64,000 nucleotides of DNA from Earliella scabrosa (Eukaryota > Basidiomycota > Agaricomycetes > Polyporales > Polyporaceae). The notes beneath the pieces are model-generated. The model was not told the DNA's origin, searched no databases, and saw only the letters and a program-made list of their open reading frames with translations. The stretch lies in assembly GCA_022605405.1 (NCBI GenBank), contig JABYQQ010000026.1, forward strand, positions 62,001 to 126,000, read 5' to 3'. Made by a program: the position numbers and the translations under genes. The first letter of the stretch is position 1; every line of letters begins with the position of its first letter. Below are positions 1 through 11,990 of this stretch, one piece after another.

Positions 1-101
1 GACCCTTCCCGCGTTCTTTGACTCTTCCCCACCATCACCCCGCACTGCATCCCCCTTTCTCACACCTCACCGACAACCACCACACTCTTGAAACAGTTTA
101 T

Positions 102-2572
102 ATGCCAACCTCTCACTTTGAAGAACAACGAAGGACGCCAGCAATTGCCAACGATGGACCTAGTCGACCAGCACTCTCTGCCATTTTCGGCTACGATCCT
201 AGGTCATTCACCGCGGCCTACGAGGAGGCGAGCGGCGAGATGATGGACCAGGACCAGCAAGTCTCTGCACAGATGGGTCTCTCCTTCTCCCCTCCACCGC
301 TCCTGGCCATCTCAGAGCCCCCGCTGCCCTCGTTCTTTGGCTCTCCTGTCGTCTCGCCTCTCCCTGTCGACGACTTGCCCGAGGCCGATCTGTCCTCTTC
401 TCCTGCGGCGATGTTTCTCTCTGCATTCAGCCCCGCTGTCTCGGAGATGAGTCTCGCTCCTGATGATGAAGGCGCAAGCGTGGCGGGCTACACCCTCGGC
501 CCCATCGTCGGCCACGGTGGCTTCTCGATCATCCGCACAGCGTCGTCTGCGCAGGGCGGGACTGTCGCTGTCAAAATCGTCAGGCGCTCGGACCTCGACA
601 AGCAGCCGGACCCCGTGCTGGCGCGCAAAAGCCTCGAGCGCGAGGCCGAGGTGTGGGCCTCGCTCAACCACGAGCACATCCTCCCGCTCTTCACGGTCAC
701 GCACACGCCGTACGCCGATTTCTTCTTCACTGCGTATTGTCCCGCGGGCAGTCTGTTTGACATTCTCAAGCGAGACGGCCGTCCTGCGCTGCCGCAGGAC
801 GACGCGGGGATGATGTTCAGACAGGTGGTGCGGGGGCTGCGGTACATGCACGAGGCGGCGGGGTACGTGCACGGGGACCTGAAGCTGGAGAATGTGCTTG
901 TAGACGAGATGGGTGTCTGTAAAATTGGCGATTTCGGAATGGCACGGAAGATCGGCGAGGTCGACGACGGTGCGGAGAGCGACGAAGAAGACGGGCAGGA
1001 GCGCGAGAAGCGGTCGAACGTTCCTCATAGGTCGCGCACGATCTCGCAAGCCCAGCTTGCGAACCGCTCGCTCGGTAGGCAGGCGGGCAAGCTCCCACAT
1101 CATCATCATCCTCTTGTGCGCCGTCATGGCATTCCCGCACGTCATCGTACCTCGAGTCCTTACCCCGCATCCGGGGCGCCTCCTGTGCCTAACCGCTGCT
1201 TTGCGCCCGGCTCTCTGCCGTACGCTGCCCCGGAGCTCTTGCTCCCTCCCAGCAACGCAACGCCGCACGCGGCTGATCCTGCTCAAGATATCTGGGCATT
1301 GGGCGTCATGCTGTACACGCTTCTCACCGGCAAGCTGCCCTTCTCGGATCCGTTTGAGCCGCGACTGCAGATGAAGATCCTGCATGGTACGTACTTGCTT
1401 GTCTCAGATTAGCTCACGAGGGAACGCAATTGGCTGATCACGGTGCTTATCGGACAGGCGTCTTTGAGATGCCTCAAGGTGTTGGGCGCAGTGCTGAACG
1501 CGCCCTCCGCGGGTGCATGGAACGTTCTGTCCCCAGCCGATGGACGGTGGCGATGGTCGACGAGGTAGCGTGGGGAATTGGGTGGGGCTCGGCTGCCGAT
1601 GATGTTACCCCGCCTTCCGAAACGATACCTTGCGCAACTTCGCGCTCCCCGTCGCGCTCGTCTCGCGCACAGACGCGGGGAGAACCTTCTGTGGAAGAGC
1701 GGACGGAGCGTTCGATGTCCAGAGCCCCGCGCTCGTCAAGCCGTTCGACGTCTGCGATTCGCACATCGAGCCGAAGCAAGTCCCGTCCGTCTCGTTCCTC
1801 GGAGAGTTCGCCTCACTACCACCACCCACTCCTCAACACGAGCGCTCACGCTGCGCACCCCTTGCCCACGCAACCGAGCCTGTCGTCGCTCACGAACGCG
1901 ATCCTGCGCACGAGCTCTCTCTCGTCTGCCGATTCGTCGAGCACCCACGACTCTGCCCTCGTCCTACAACCAAGCCTATCAAGCGAATCCGATGTGGCGT
2001 GTCAACGCGGTCGTCTCCCCCGCCCGCGCTTCCCCCCGGCCGACGTGTCGGTCTCGCGCTCGCGCAGCCCGAACGAGATGCCGGCAACCCCGCGAGACGT
2101 CTCCGTCGACCTTCTCCGGCGGCAGAAGTCTTCCCCGTCCAGGGCTTCCCTCAGCACACCCGAACTGGAGCACCGTGTTTCCGAGCTGGACACGCTCGAG
2201 GAGGACGCCCGATGGCAGCTCAGCCCTGCTGCACGCAGTCTCAGTCGCCACCGCGGAGACGACGACGGATCGTCTGGCTCGCGATCTCGGGGACGTGCGT
2301 TCTCTAGGTCGCGCGACGAGTTGCGAAGGGCGATGCGGAATGGGAGCATGCCTCCTGCACTGTCGCCTACGCGCCCGTCTGCGTGGGCGCATACGCATAC
2401 CCGGTCGGCGAAAGGGTACCCGTCCGGGTGCGCGACGGCCGTCGCTGCCCCGGCGACCCCTATCCCGATCTTGGGGGCGGCACAGGCGACGCGCAGCAGG
2501 AGCTTGGGACCGGAAGGTCCGAGGGAGGGGCGCTTCAAGCCTCTGGTTTCCATGTCGAGGCGCGCGAAGTAG
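102..2572 (+). CDS. Ser/Thr protein kinase with Arg/Ser-rich C-terminal tail
   Basis: Exons 102-1386 and 1458-2572 (71-nt intron, GTACGT...ACAG) give about 799 residues. The ATG at 102 is the first in frame. The kinase domain starts near residue 130: glycine loop GHGGFS, catalytic Lys in VAVKIV, an alpha-C Glu in EREAEV, catalytic loop HGDLKLEN, DFG in IGDFGMA and an APE-type motif in YAAPELL. All core catalytic residues are present, but the Arg of HRD is Gly, so this is a non-RD kinase. About 90 acidic, basic and His-rich residues lie between DFG and APE, an unusually long activation segment. The second exon ends the C-lobe and continues as a disordered Arg/Ser-rich tail resembling phosphorylated regulatory tails of fungal kinases. 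Substrate and subfamily are not recognised. A cryptic intron near 1075-1200 is possible but no good acceptor is seen. Confidence 0.85.
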
Positions 2573-3118
2573 TTCACGAGGCCGATGGATTGGTTCCGAT
2601 GTTGTACATATTTTCTGCAGGCACCGTTCTGTTCACACTCCTTGATACCCCCCACATTTTCTCTGCCTCTTCGTGGTACCTCTCTCTCTCCCCATATGAT
2701 GTCTCTCGCTCATTTCATTTCACTTGATCTCGTCTCGTCTCATCCCATCTCATCTCATCACCGTGTTATCTCGCAAGCTGTACATGGCATCAGCATCGGC
2801 GTTCGTGGTACCCAGGGTCTCTCGCATCTGGCAAACTGTACTCTTTCGTCGCTGTAATTGTATCTATCCATGGTGTGTACTTGTAGCTCGTAGTCTCCCA
2901 TTCCCTATCTCTCATTCTCCATCTTTCCTCTTCCTCCTCCATCCCCCGTCACTCTATATGCCCCATACGAAATCTACGATACAACACTAGGTGGGCTAGT
3001 CGTCGCTCGGCGTTCAGGTAGTTAGGTCTACAGTGCTGTACCCGATAGTAGTAGTACGTAAAATACAGCCCACAGGTTTGCCGTACGATGTGACGTTGCG
3101 TACCAAGGCCTTCAGATC
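2573..3118. other. Intergenic, convergent 3' ends
   Basis: Space between the convergent kinase and first P450 genes. It holds a short degenerate TCTCA/TCTCG microsatellite at about 2727-2762 and a pyrimidine-rich tract at about 2890-2950. No gene seen. Confidence 0.6.
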
Positions 3119-4920
3119 TTAGAGGGCGTCCTCGAGCTTCTCGAAGATAACCAAGCATTTCTGGCCCTTTGGCCGCGAGGAAATCGTCTGGTCGTCCTGC
3201 TCCATCGAGGCGTCCATCTCCGGTGCGACGCGCGTCCGGTACGCGGAGTACACGTCCCTGAGGAGCAGCTTCATCTCGAGCAGCGCGAGGCTATGAGTAG
3301 AGATGCGAGCATGAGCACGGGTGCAGTCGCAACAACGCGAATTCAGGGTATCCGGAACTCACTGCTTCCCAATGCACCCCCGCCCCCCAGCTGCGAATGC
3401 GAAGAACAGCTGGTTGCGCTCCGTCGCGCCCTCAGGCTCGAGCCACCGCTCGGGCAAGAACGCCTCCGGGTCCGGGAACACCGCCTCGTCGAGTCTATGA
3501 AGCGTGTACGGCTGGCAGCTCACGATCGTCCCTTCCGGCAACGTCACACCATCGACGGTGCGCCCACCCCCAGGCACAACGCGCGGGAGGCTCATCGGGA
3601 TCGGGGAGAAGACGCGGAGGCCTTCCTTGACGACCGCGTCGAGATACGGGAGGTCGTCGATGTGCGCGCCCGGGCGGGCCTCGAGGAGCTCAGCGTGCAG
3701 CCGGGCTTGGACGCGCATGGAGGAGGCCGTGGGGAGCGAGAGGTAGTGCATCAGGAAGCAGAGGCCGTCGCCTGTTGTGTCGATGCCCGCGGCGACGTGG
3801 TCCATGCACTCGGATGCGGCGAGCTTCCAGTACTCGGCGGAGGAAGGGCTGGGGGCGCGAGTGACGATCTGGGCGCGCGGGGCGGGGGCGGTGCGCAGCT
3901 TGGTGAGCACGGTGTGTGAGGAGACGGCGCCGTCGCGCGTTGTGTTGATGATGTAGGGCTGGACGAGGCCCGAGCGCTTTCCGGATTTCCCGCTGAAGCG
4001 GGAGTAGATGCGCCAGAAAGTGGGGAAGTAGTAACGTGTGTAGGCTCCTGTGCACGAGTGTGATCAGTGCCTCGGGCGTGGTTGCGGTGCGTTTGGCAGA
4101 GGAGAGGGTGCGTACGTCTGAGGCCGCTGTGGTAGGACATCTCTTGCATGATCTTGTGGTCTTCTGGGTCGGTCTGCGAGTGCAGCCCCGCAGGGTGGAA
4201 GAGGTGGCCGGTAATCCCGTCGAGCGCGAAGCAGTGGAGCAGCACCTGTGTTGAATAGGGGTGGTAGCCAGAGATGATGTGAGCTTCTATACCGTCTGAG
4301 TCTGCTGTCAGGGAATAACGCACGTAGATGTCCTGAGCTGCGCCGAGGTTCTCCGATATATTCGCTACGAAGGCGTCAACATGCTCTTGGATGGTGGACG
4401 ACACGTCCGGGTTCATAACATGCATTTTGCTGTACCGGTCCGCGAATCGTTTCTTCAGCTCTGCGTGCTGGACAGGGGATGCCGCATTAGATCCGATAAA
4501 CACCGAATGAGCTGTGTATCCGTTACCTCTCCTTTCTCTAGGGTGGAGAACATGTTTCTGAAGATCAAAGTCAGCAGGTAAGCAGCACAGGATTAGTGCA
4601 AGTACTCACGGAGTGTCGTAGTTGCCGAACAAGCTGTAGAAGGAGGACTTGTCGTAACCGCTCCCACTGGAGGCGTATATCTCCTTCACGGCCTCGCGCG
4701 TCGCAAAAGAGACCTCATCGGGCGCGACCCGCACCACAGGTCCGTACTTGAGATGTAGCGCGTGGATGTACTTGCGCCGATTCCCGCTGAACTCGTGGTA
4801 CATCAGCGGGAGGCGGGTGAGTGCGCATATCTTCGGTCCTGGGAGTCGCGCGAGTGGAGAAAGCCATAGTCGGTACAGGACGAGACAGGCCAGTGAGAAC
4901 GCGATGATTTCGAAGAGCAT
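3119..4920 (-). CDS. Cytochrome P450 monooxygenase, tandem copy A
   Basis: Six exons on the minus strand: 4920-4610, 4557-4527, 4467-4324, 4245-4116, 4047-3363 and 3290-3119, giving 490 residues. The N-terminus is a hydrophobic anchor followed by the proline hinge LPGPK, so it should sit in the ER membrane with the haem domain in the cytosol. Diagnostic P450 motifs are all intact: AGIDTT in helix I (about 292-297), EGLR as the ExxR motif (347-350), PERW (about 404), and the haem loop FAAGGRGCIG with Cys about 430. The third intron (4246-4323, 78 nt) is divisible by three and open, so simple ORF calling would translate it; the neighbouring paralogue has an intron at exactly this place. An upstream in-frame ATG exists at 4977, but 4920 matches the paralogue's start. 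Substrate unknown; family not assigned. Confidence 0.93.
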
Positions 4921-5580
4921 CGTGAGCAGCGTACGACCTGGAGGGCGCGTGAGCGATTTCGAGCAGTGATGAGTCATGACTCACGGCGGCTAACCTGCGA
5001 ACTCGAATAAGCCTGGGTTATTACCTTCCAGAGAACCGACTTTGAGCAGTCAATGCGCTTCACTGCACGACCCGCGGGTGGTCGACGCAAGAGACACAGG
5101 TTGGCCAGTACTTATCGGATAAGCCATGAGCAAGCCTCAATCTCAGATCGCGGGTGCTCACTCACCAGTTCTCCAGGTTAATCGCCCGATACGATCTATA
5201 TTCGCTTAGCCAGCTGTGGCGTATCGAAGTGGCAGGACAAGACATCGCGATACTGACTACATGAGTAATCATTGACTCAGTATCATGGAGATAACAGGAG
5301 CCCAGGCACTTGACTCGGGATGGGAACGGAGACGACTAGTAGTACAGGACGGGCACTGGATACATACACCATCGTTGAGACTGTGAGAACAAGTACAATC
5401 ATATCGTACAGTGCGATACAGTGGTGATGTTAACCATAGGATACATACGAGGACGATCAGACGACGGGGACAGTGTTATTATGCCGACGCGATCGCGCTC
5501 CACATTTTCGGACGAGCGTACAAACGGCCTAGTAGACGGTTCGCGATAGAAAGAAGGATTGGTGTGTTCCCCCTGGATAT
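4921..5580. other. Intergenic between the two tandem P450 genes
   Basis: About 660 bp containing the promoter of P450 copy A (minus strand) and the 3' flank of copy B. No gene and no clear TATA box seen. Confidence 0.5.
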
Positions 5581-7355
5581 CTAGGCAGCATCTTTGATCT
5601 TCTCGAAGATGATCAAGCATTTCTGGTCCTTCGGCCGCGTGGAGATCACCTGGTCATCTTGCTCCATCGACGCGTCCATCTCAGGTGCAACGTGCGTCCG
5701 GTATGTGGAGTACACGTCCCGGAGCAGCAGCTTCATCTCGAGCAGGGCCAGGCTAAAAGGAGAGCCCGCAGTCAGTGGGTTGGGAGACCACGGCCATTAT
5801 AGATGGGACTCACTGCTTCCCGATGCACCCTCTGCCCCCGGTAGCGAAAGCAAAGAACAGCTGGTTGCGCTCCGTCTCTCCTTCAGGCTCCAGCCACCGC
5901 TCCGGCACGTACTCCTCCGGGTTCGGGAACACTCCCTCGTCGAGCCTGTGAAGGGTGTATGGCTGACAGCTCACGATTGTGCCTTCCGGGAGCGCGACGC
6001 CGTCGATAGTCCGTCCTCCCTTTGGTACGACGCGCGGGAAGCTCATCGCAGCGGGGCAGAACACGCGCAGGCCTTCTTTGACGACTGCGTCGAGGTACGG
6101 GAGATCGTCGATGTTCGCGCCTGGGTGCGCAGCGATCTCGGCATGCAAACGGGTTTGAATGCGCTGTGAAGATGGCGTAGGGAGCGAGAGGTGGTGCATG
6201 AGGAAGCAGAGGGCGTCGCCGGTCGTGTCGATGCCTGCGACGAGGTCGTCCATGCACTCGGACGCGGCGACTTTCCAATACTCGTCCCCCTCAGGTACAG
6301 GGCAGTGAGTCATGACCCGTGGAACGGGTGCGGATCGGAGCCTGGCGAGGACGGTGTGCTCGGCGACGGAGGCATCGCACGTCGTCTTGACGATGTAGGG
6401 CATGACGAGGCCCTCGCGCCTGCCTGAGATGCCGAAGATCTTCGAGTAAATGCGCCAAAGCTTTGGGAAGTAGTGACGCGTGTAGGCTCCTGATGAGATC
6501 CGAGAGTCCATGATCAGTGAGACGGCACCGATGTGAGTATGAAATACTGTGCGACGCACGCTTTAGGCTGTCATGATAGGACAACTCGTGCATGATCTTC
6601 AGGTCGTCCGCATCTGTCTGCGAGTGCAAACCCGCGGGATAGAAGAGGTGTGCGGTAGCGCTGTCTAGTGCGAAGCAATGAAGGAGTTCCTGGAATGGGG
6701 GTGACGAATGAGCACCCGGCCCGTACGACAGCAGGCTGGCACTCACGTATATATCCTGTGTTGAACCCAGAGTGTCTGATACATTTTGGAGGAAGACATC
6801 GACCTGTTCCTGAAGAACAGACGAGACATCTGGTTTCATGATGTGCGCCTTGCTGTACCGTTCAGCGAAGCGTCTTTTCAACTCTGCGTGCTAGAAGAGA
6901 CGGCGACGACGGTGTCAGTTCCGATAAGCACCAACGGCAGATAAGCTGCTCATGCCGCACCTCTCCTTTCTCCAACGCAGAGAAGATATTTCTCATGACA
7001 ATGCATGTCATTGAGCAGTCAGGGGATCTAGTTGGTACACTCACGGGGTATCGTTGACTAGAAACAGATGGTAGAAGGACGACTTCTCGTAGCCGCTGCC
7101 GCCAGTGACGTATATCTCCTTGACAGCCTCCCAAGTCGCGAAAGATACTTCATCAGGTGCGATACGCACAATGGGCCCGTACTTCAAGTGGAGAGTGTGT
7201 AGATACTTGCGCCGATTGTAGGTGAATTCGTGGTACATGAGCACCAAGCGAGTCAGCGCGCATATCTTCGGCCCCGGGAGAAACGCGAGTGGAGAGAACC
7301 ACAACCGATATAAGACGAGGCCTGAGACTGAGATTGTGATGATCTCAGTAATCAT
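5581..7355 (-). CDS. Cytochrome P450 monooxygenase, tandem copy B
   Basis: Six exons: 7355-7045, 6991-6961, 6890-6747, 6689-6560, 6489-5814 and 5752-5581, giving 487 residues. All exon lengths equal those of copy A except the fifth, which is nine nucleotides shorter; every intron position and phase is the same, and introns differ in sequence. N-terminal membrane anchor, LPGPK hinge, AGIDTT, EGLR, PERW and FATGGRGCIG are intact, so this is a functional-looking duplicate. Protein identity to copy A is high, including both ends (IFEKIKDAA versus IFEKLEDAL). The pair most likely arose by unequal crossing-over and may have diverged in substrate. Both genes face the same way with separate promoters. 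Confidence 0.93.
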
Positions 7356-7977
7356 CGTGAATTTTGCCAGTGGTCGAGATGAAGGCAGTTGGGAGCAGTC
7401 CGAGTCTGTTGAGCAGCTCAGGCTGCTATCACTGCCATCAGGAGGGTGTTGGCACCACGGCGGCTACCCTGAGAATTAGAACAGTCGCCATAACTGCGCA
7501 CAATGGAGTCTATGATTAAGTTCAGTGAGAGATCAGGTGGCCAATACTTATGAGAAGACTGAAGCAAAAGACAAATTACGAACCATGATGCATGACAGAT
7601 AGAACAAAGCTGAGGAGGTGGAGAGTAAGTACTTAGAAGCTGGCATTTGGAACATCAACTTTGATCGCCCGATATGATCTAGGCTATCAAGTGGGACCAC
7701 ACGACTCACTGGTGACCATGTCTCCACTACCATGAACCAATTGTACATAAGTCTTCACGAGTATCCGTACATTGCACACCCCAAATCAGATGCAATCGAA
7801 TCCATTGATTCTGAGGGACGACTAGAGGCTGGGAGGTAGTACAAGATAGTCTATGGACGTGGGGTACAAATACACATGATGGCGCTGACTACGTGGGTCA
7901 TGGCTGAGCCTCCGAGAATAAGTATGGTACCACATGGATGTAGAGTAGCAAACGCGATCAATATGGGCCAGGCGGAA
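7356..7977. other. Intergenic, upstream of P450 copy B
   Basis: About 620 bp between the P450 copy B start and the 3' end of the ankyrin-MYND gene. It must contain the copy B promoter. No gene seen. Confidence 0.5.
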
Positions 7978-9497
7978 TCACCAGCCCTGCTCTGCCACCA
8001 TCTCAGATATCTTCACCTTCAGGACATCCTTCGAGAGCAACTGGGCGGGAAAGTACGCCTTCGCACCCCTGACGCCTTTTGCACGGATGACACGCACGAT
8101 GCGAGCGAACGCGACGGGATTGTCTTCTTTCCTCAGTCGACACACAATCGAGCACTTCTTGTCATGTACGAGCATGTCTCCGTCTTCGTCGACAGTGGGA
8201 ACGCCCTGCACTAGGCGGAACGCGATCTGAATCTTCACAATGGCATTCTTGGTCGTCCCCTCTGAGAGAGGCGGGATGGACATAGAGCGCAGTTTGTGCT
8301 CGGACGGCGCCGGCGCCAGGGGTGCACCACGATTGGCGCGATGGTAATCTGCCAGAGGCCAGAGACACCCAATGTCTTCGTAGAACGGTTTCACCGTGAC
8401 GCTGGAGTCCTCGTTGAATGGGATACAGAGTGTCTTGTGTTCCCGCCTCCAGTGCGTTTCTACGTAGCATTAGTCGTTCGGTTCGTTCGTCCATTTAGTA
8501 TAGAAAGGAATACCTTGACACTCGGGGGAGCAATATCGAGCGACATGACATCGCGCACAAGTCTTCAGCTTCGCATCGGATCTTCCACAGAACGCGCACC
8601 GCTTCCCGTCCTCCATGGCCATCGTCTCGCCAGCACGGTTGCGCTTCCATCTTTGTATGACAGCAGTGACTTCCGGACCAGCGTTAAGGTACAATTCTTC
8701 AGGACTGTTCCCGTCCGCGTTCTTGATGTCCAGACGCGCGCCGTATTCCATGAGCACGTTGACGTTCTCCAGAGCCTTCATCCGGCATGCACCCATTAGA
8801 GGAACGCTCCCGTACTTGTCCTGGTGGTTGGGGTCCGCGCCGTGCTCGAGCAGGATCCGTGCCAGGTCCGGGCGGGGGCTGAACATGCAGGTGTGCGTGA
8901 GCGCGGTGTAACCGGCGATGTCTTGGACGTCGTGCGGGACGCCGAGGCTGAGGAGGTAGCGGAGCGTGCGGGCGTGGTCGAGCCTGGGCGTGGCGTGGTC
9001 GAACCGGATGTGCTGTGCGCCACAGACGACGAGCAGCACGTACCCGAACTGGAGGGGCGTTTCGGTGGCGAGCATGAGATCTGGCGCGGTACCGTTTTCA
9101 ACCATCTGCGGTAGAGGGTCAGTGGAGGTAGCCGGACCTAAGCTTGTCTGGGAGGTGAGTGTGGCGAGCTTACCTGCTGCACAACAGCATAGTTGCCTAT
9201 ACTGCATTCGAAGGCGAAGTCATTGAGCAGACTTGGGTCGAACGCCTCTATCACTGCGGTAGTACGTCAGAGCCGAGTCATCCCAAATTGCGGCATCAAT
9301 TGAACCGTTCACGTACGGGCAACGTACAACACCCTCAACCTCTGTCCTCCGCGGTCAGAAGGAAGCAGGCCAGGTGTTTCAAGTAGCCTCTGCATCTCTG
9401 GGGTCACTAGAAACCCACCGCTTCCCGGATCTTCCGTCATTGCCGGAGTGTAACTGTATCGGACGGGGCGACCTCCGGAATCGCGTGAGTGAGCCAT
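7978..9497 (-). CDS. Ankyrin-repeat protein with C-terminal MYND zinc finger
   Basis: Four exons: 9497-9317, 9253-9174, 9105-8514 and 8459-7978, giving 444 residues. The ATG at 9497 is the first in frame. Residues about 105-250 carry ankyrin-type repeats (for example LLEHGADPNHQD and LMEYGARLDIKN). Residues about 257-296 form a MYND finger with the CxxC, CxxC, YCSxxCQ and HxxxC pattern, which normally binds proline-rich peptides of partner proteins. A tail of about 150 residues follows with no recognised domain. Proteins of this ankyrin-plus-MYND type are common in polypores and are thought to act in protein-protein contacts; no enzyme activity is expected. The finger is split by the last intron (8460-8513). 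Confidence 0.88.
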
Positions 9498-9972
9498 GAT
9501 ACATGGGATCAAATAGTTCAAGTCGTAGGCAAGACAGAGCGTGTGTGAGCTGCAAGCCTTACTTCAGGGGTGGTGGATGGGAAGAAGGAACGAAGCGCCC
9601 GTGCACTGGTTCCTCGAGAGAGCATAGCCTTCGGTCCAAACCTGAAACTAGGGTCAGTGGCTCCCACCACAACTACGCTTCTCCGAGCTGGTTTATGTTG
9701 ACAAACAAAGCTTTACAATTATGCTGAAACCAGGGAAACAAGAGAGACAAGACAACGCCATCGTACCCGTACAACTTGAACTACAACCGGAACAAAAGGA
9801 AGCCACAATACAATATAAGCGCGGCGTTTGCGATGCCAGCTCGGGTGTGGCGTGCACCGAACATGGCATAGGTTGCTACCATTCTCAATCAGGAATCCAT
9901 CACCCAAGCACCCATCAGGACGAAGCAGGATCTCGGGCCCTCTCACGTCCTCCACTTCTCTCGCCTCGACAT
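9498..9972. other. Intergenic
   Basis: About 475 bp upstream of the ankyrin-MYND gene and downstream of the Ser/Pro-rich gene. No gene seen. Confidence 0.5.
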
Positions 9973-11291
9973 TCATCGGCTATGCTGCAGCAACGGGCGC
10001 GACAGCTTGCTCTTCTTCCGGAAGCTAGGCATCTGCTCGCGCGTCAGCGGAGGCTTATAACCCTTCAGTCCCACTGCCGCCATGGCCTCGACGTATCGTT
10101 TGTCCTCCGCCGCACGCTGCTCTTCTGTCAGCTTTGGTCGCTGCCACGAGGGTTTGGGTGGTACCACCGGGGTCGTCGGAGTGACAGGCAGGCTCAAGTT
10201 CTGGAGCGGCGCGGACGAGTGTTTCACACTCGAAGGTGGGTTAGATGTAGAGCCGGCGCGCGGTGGGAGAGGCTTCGAACTCGGACGGGGCTTGCGCGAA
10301 GAATGGCTTTGTGTGCCTCTTGACGCTACCGAGGCTACCGTACGCGATGGTTTCGGAGCCGGGAGTGACGGCGTGGAAGCCCCACGCGATGGTTTCGGCG
10401 CCGGGAGGGATGGTGTGGAGGCTCCACGCGATGGTTTCTGAGCCGGGCGTGACGATGTGGAAGCCCTACACGATGGTTTTGAAGCCGGGAGTGACGGTGT
10501 GGAAGCCCCACGCGAGGGTTTATGAGCCGGGAGTGACGATGTGGAAGCCCTACACGATGGTTTCGGAGCTGGGAGTGACGGTGTGGAAGCCCCACGCGAT
10601 GGAATGGGAGCCGGACGCGATGGTATGGGCGCATGACGTGAGGGTTTGGAAGGAGGAGGTGACGAGTGGCGATCCGGGCGTGGTTTAGCAGCGGCGCGTG
10701 ATGGCTTGGAAAGACTCGAGGTCGATGAGGAATCGGCGACCGACTTTGATGGTGGTAGATGATGAGCGGGTTGCACCTCGCTAGTGCTTGGAGTCGTCTT
10801 CGACGACTCCGCGGTCAGGGTCGACGGCTGTGTGGACGTCACTTGTGCCCGCCAGCTGGCATGCAAGGCATCGAGACTGAGCGGTGTGATGACGAGTGGT
10901 GGGATCGGCGCGAGCGCGGACTCGGAGGCCGTCGACGTGGTAGGTGCGGACGCTGGGACAGACGATTGGGTAGAGGCGGAGGACGACGGGAAGGACGTCA
11001 CACTTGACCTCGGGAGAGGCGCTGAGGACCGACGGTGCTTCGGGGGGTCATGGGCGGCCTCTGGGCGGGTGGTTGGGGATGGTTAGGGTAGTTGGGCGAG
11101 GAAAGCGCGGAGCGGGACTCACTGGTTTCGTCGGGGGCGTCGCGGTCCACTCTTCGTTTCTTGGCTGTTCGAGAGGCTGAGTCTGAGTCGGTACCGACGT
11201 TGACAACGGCGAGAGTCGCGTCGGACAGCGCTTCCGGGCCGCGTTTCTTGGAGATGGTTGGAGAAGTTGGGGAGGACGAAGACAGTGTCAT
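9973..11291 (-). CDS. Ser/Pro-rich, probably nuclear, low-complexity protein with 14-residue repeats
   Basis: Two exons, 11291-11123 and 11060-9973 (62-nt intron), give 418 residues. The ATG at 11291 is the first ATG of the frame. The N-terminus has basic clusters (KKR and AKKRR) that look like nuclear localisation signals. The middle is built from tandem repeats of a 14-residue unit, roughly KPSRGASTPSLPAP, encoded by a 42-bp minisatellite. The last 70 residues are more conserved looking: PKPSWQRPKLTEEQRAAEDK, then a short helix and a basic tail. The protein is mostly disordered. No domain recognised; a chromatin or RNA-linked role is only a guess from the basic composition. Confidence 0.75.
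10345..10638. repeat. Coding minisatellite, 42-bp unit, about seven copies
   Basis: Six well-kept units begin at 10345, 10387, 10429, 10471, 10513 and 10555, with a degenerate seventh to about 10638. Each begins CGATGGTTT or a close variant and ends TGGAAGCCCCACG or TGGAAGCCCTACA. The unit is a multiple of three, so the array adds 14 residues per copy to the minus-strand protein. Alternating unit types suggest growth by dimer-sized steps. Confidence 0.9.
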
Positions 11292-11990
11292 GGTTAGCGG
11301 AAGGGGTGGGGTAGGTTTGGGAGACAATGCGCGGAGAGCGGGCTGTGAGATATAGCAGGGAGTCGGGCGGGGTGACAATGTGGTGTGGAGGATGGTGGTC
11401 AGTGGTTGGTTTTGAGCAGAGGACGGTGGCGCGGTCAAAGCGGATGGCAATTGTCCGACTGTGGGGCGCTTAGGCCTGGTCCCGGCCCGCTGCCGCTTTC
11501 GCCCGACATAGCAAGTAGGCACCCCTCCTCTGCATATCAACAGCAGACTGTTGAGAACGAGGACGTGCGCGGGTTATTCCTTCGCGTTGACGGGTTGATC
11601 AAATCGACGGTGTAGGGTCTGTAAGGTGGGCTATCCAAATGGTCGCCTTTCCGGTTCAATGACCTGCACTTCTGCTGCTAAATGATTAGTTTCCACGTAA
11701 AAAATCACAACACAAATACGAGTGAGCTCCTACCCGCATACCTGCGTGCTTGCTCAGTTGTCAACGTCAACTAGTTCCACCTGAACATGGGGTGTCTGAC
11801 ATTGTGACGATCGATACGTGAGCTAGTGATCCGTGGAATGGTGCGGCTACAAAAGCACTCGCGCCCTGTGCCATGTCGTGAGCGCAGAAGCCTACAAGGT
11901 GTGCACGTCAACAGTTCATGGATCGCTGATTCATTCTCATCGTCCGATATCGTACATCAGTGTCTAACTCTGTAGTGAGTTCCACGCACT
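11292..11990. other. Intergenic
   Basis: About 700 bp between the Ser/Pro-rich gene's start and the 3' end of the HIT gene. A GGGCTATCCAA stretch at about 11625-11640 is repeated at about 14653-14665, downstream of the Ssr4-like gene. No gene seen. Confidence 0.5.

Noticed and set aside
312..1385. 357-codon minus-strand frame opposite the kinase
   Set aside because: It mirrors the GC-rich kinase exon, has no domain, and the plus strand has clear kinase motifs.
3293..3919. 208-codon plus-strand frame opposite the first P450
   Set aside because: Shadow of the P450 haem-domain exon.
10263..10688. Plus-strand repeat protein across the minisatellite
   Set aside because: Open only because the 42-bp unit lacks stops in that frame; the minus-strand gene has a proper start, intron and conserved C-terminus.
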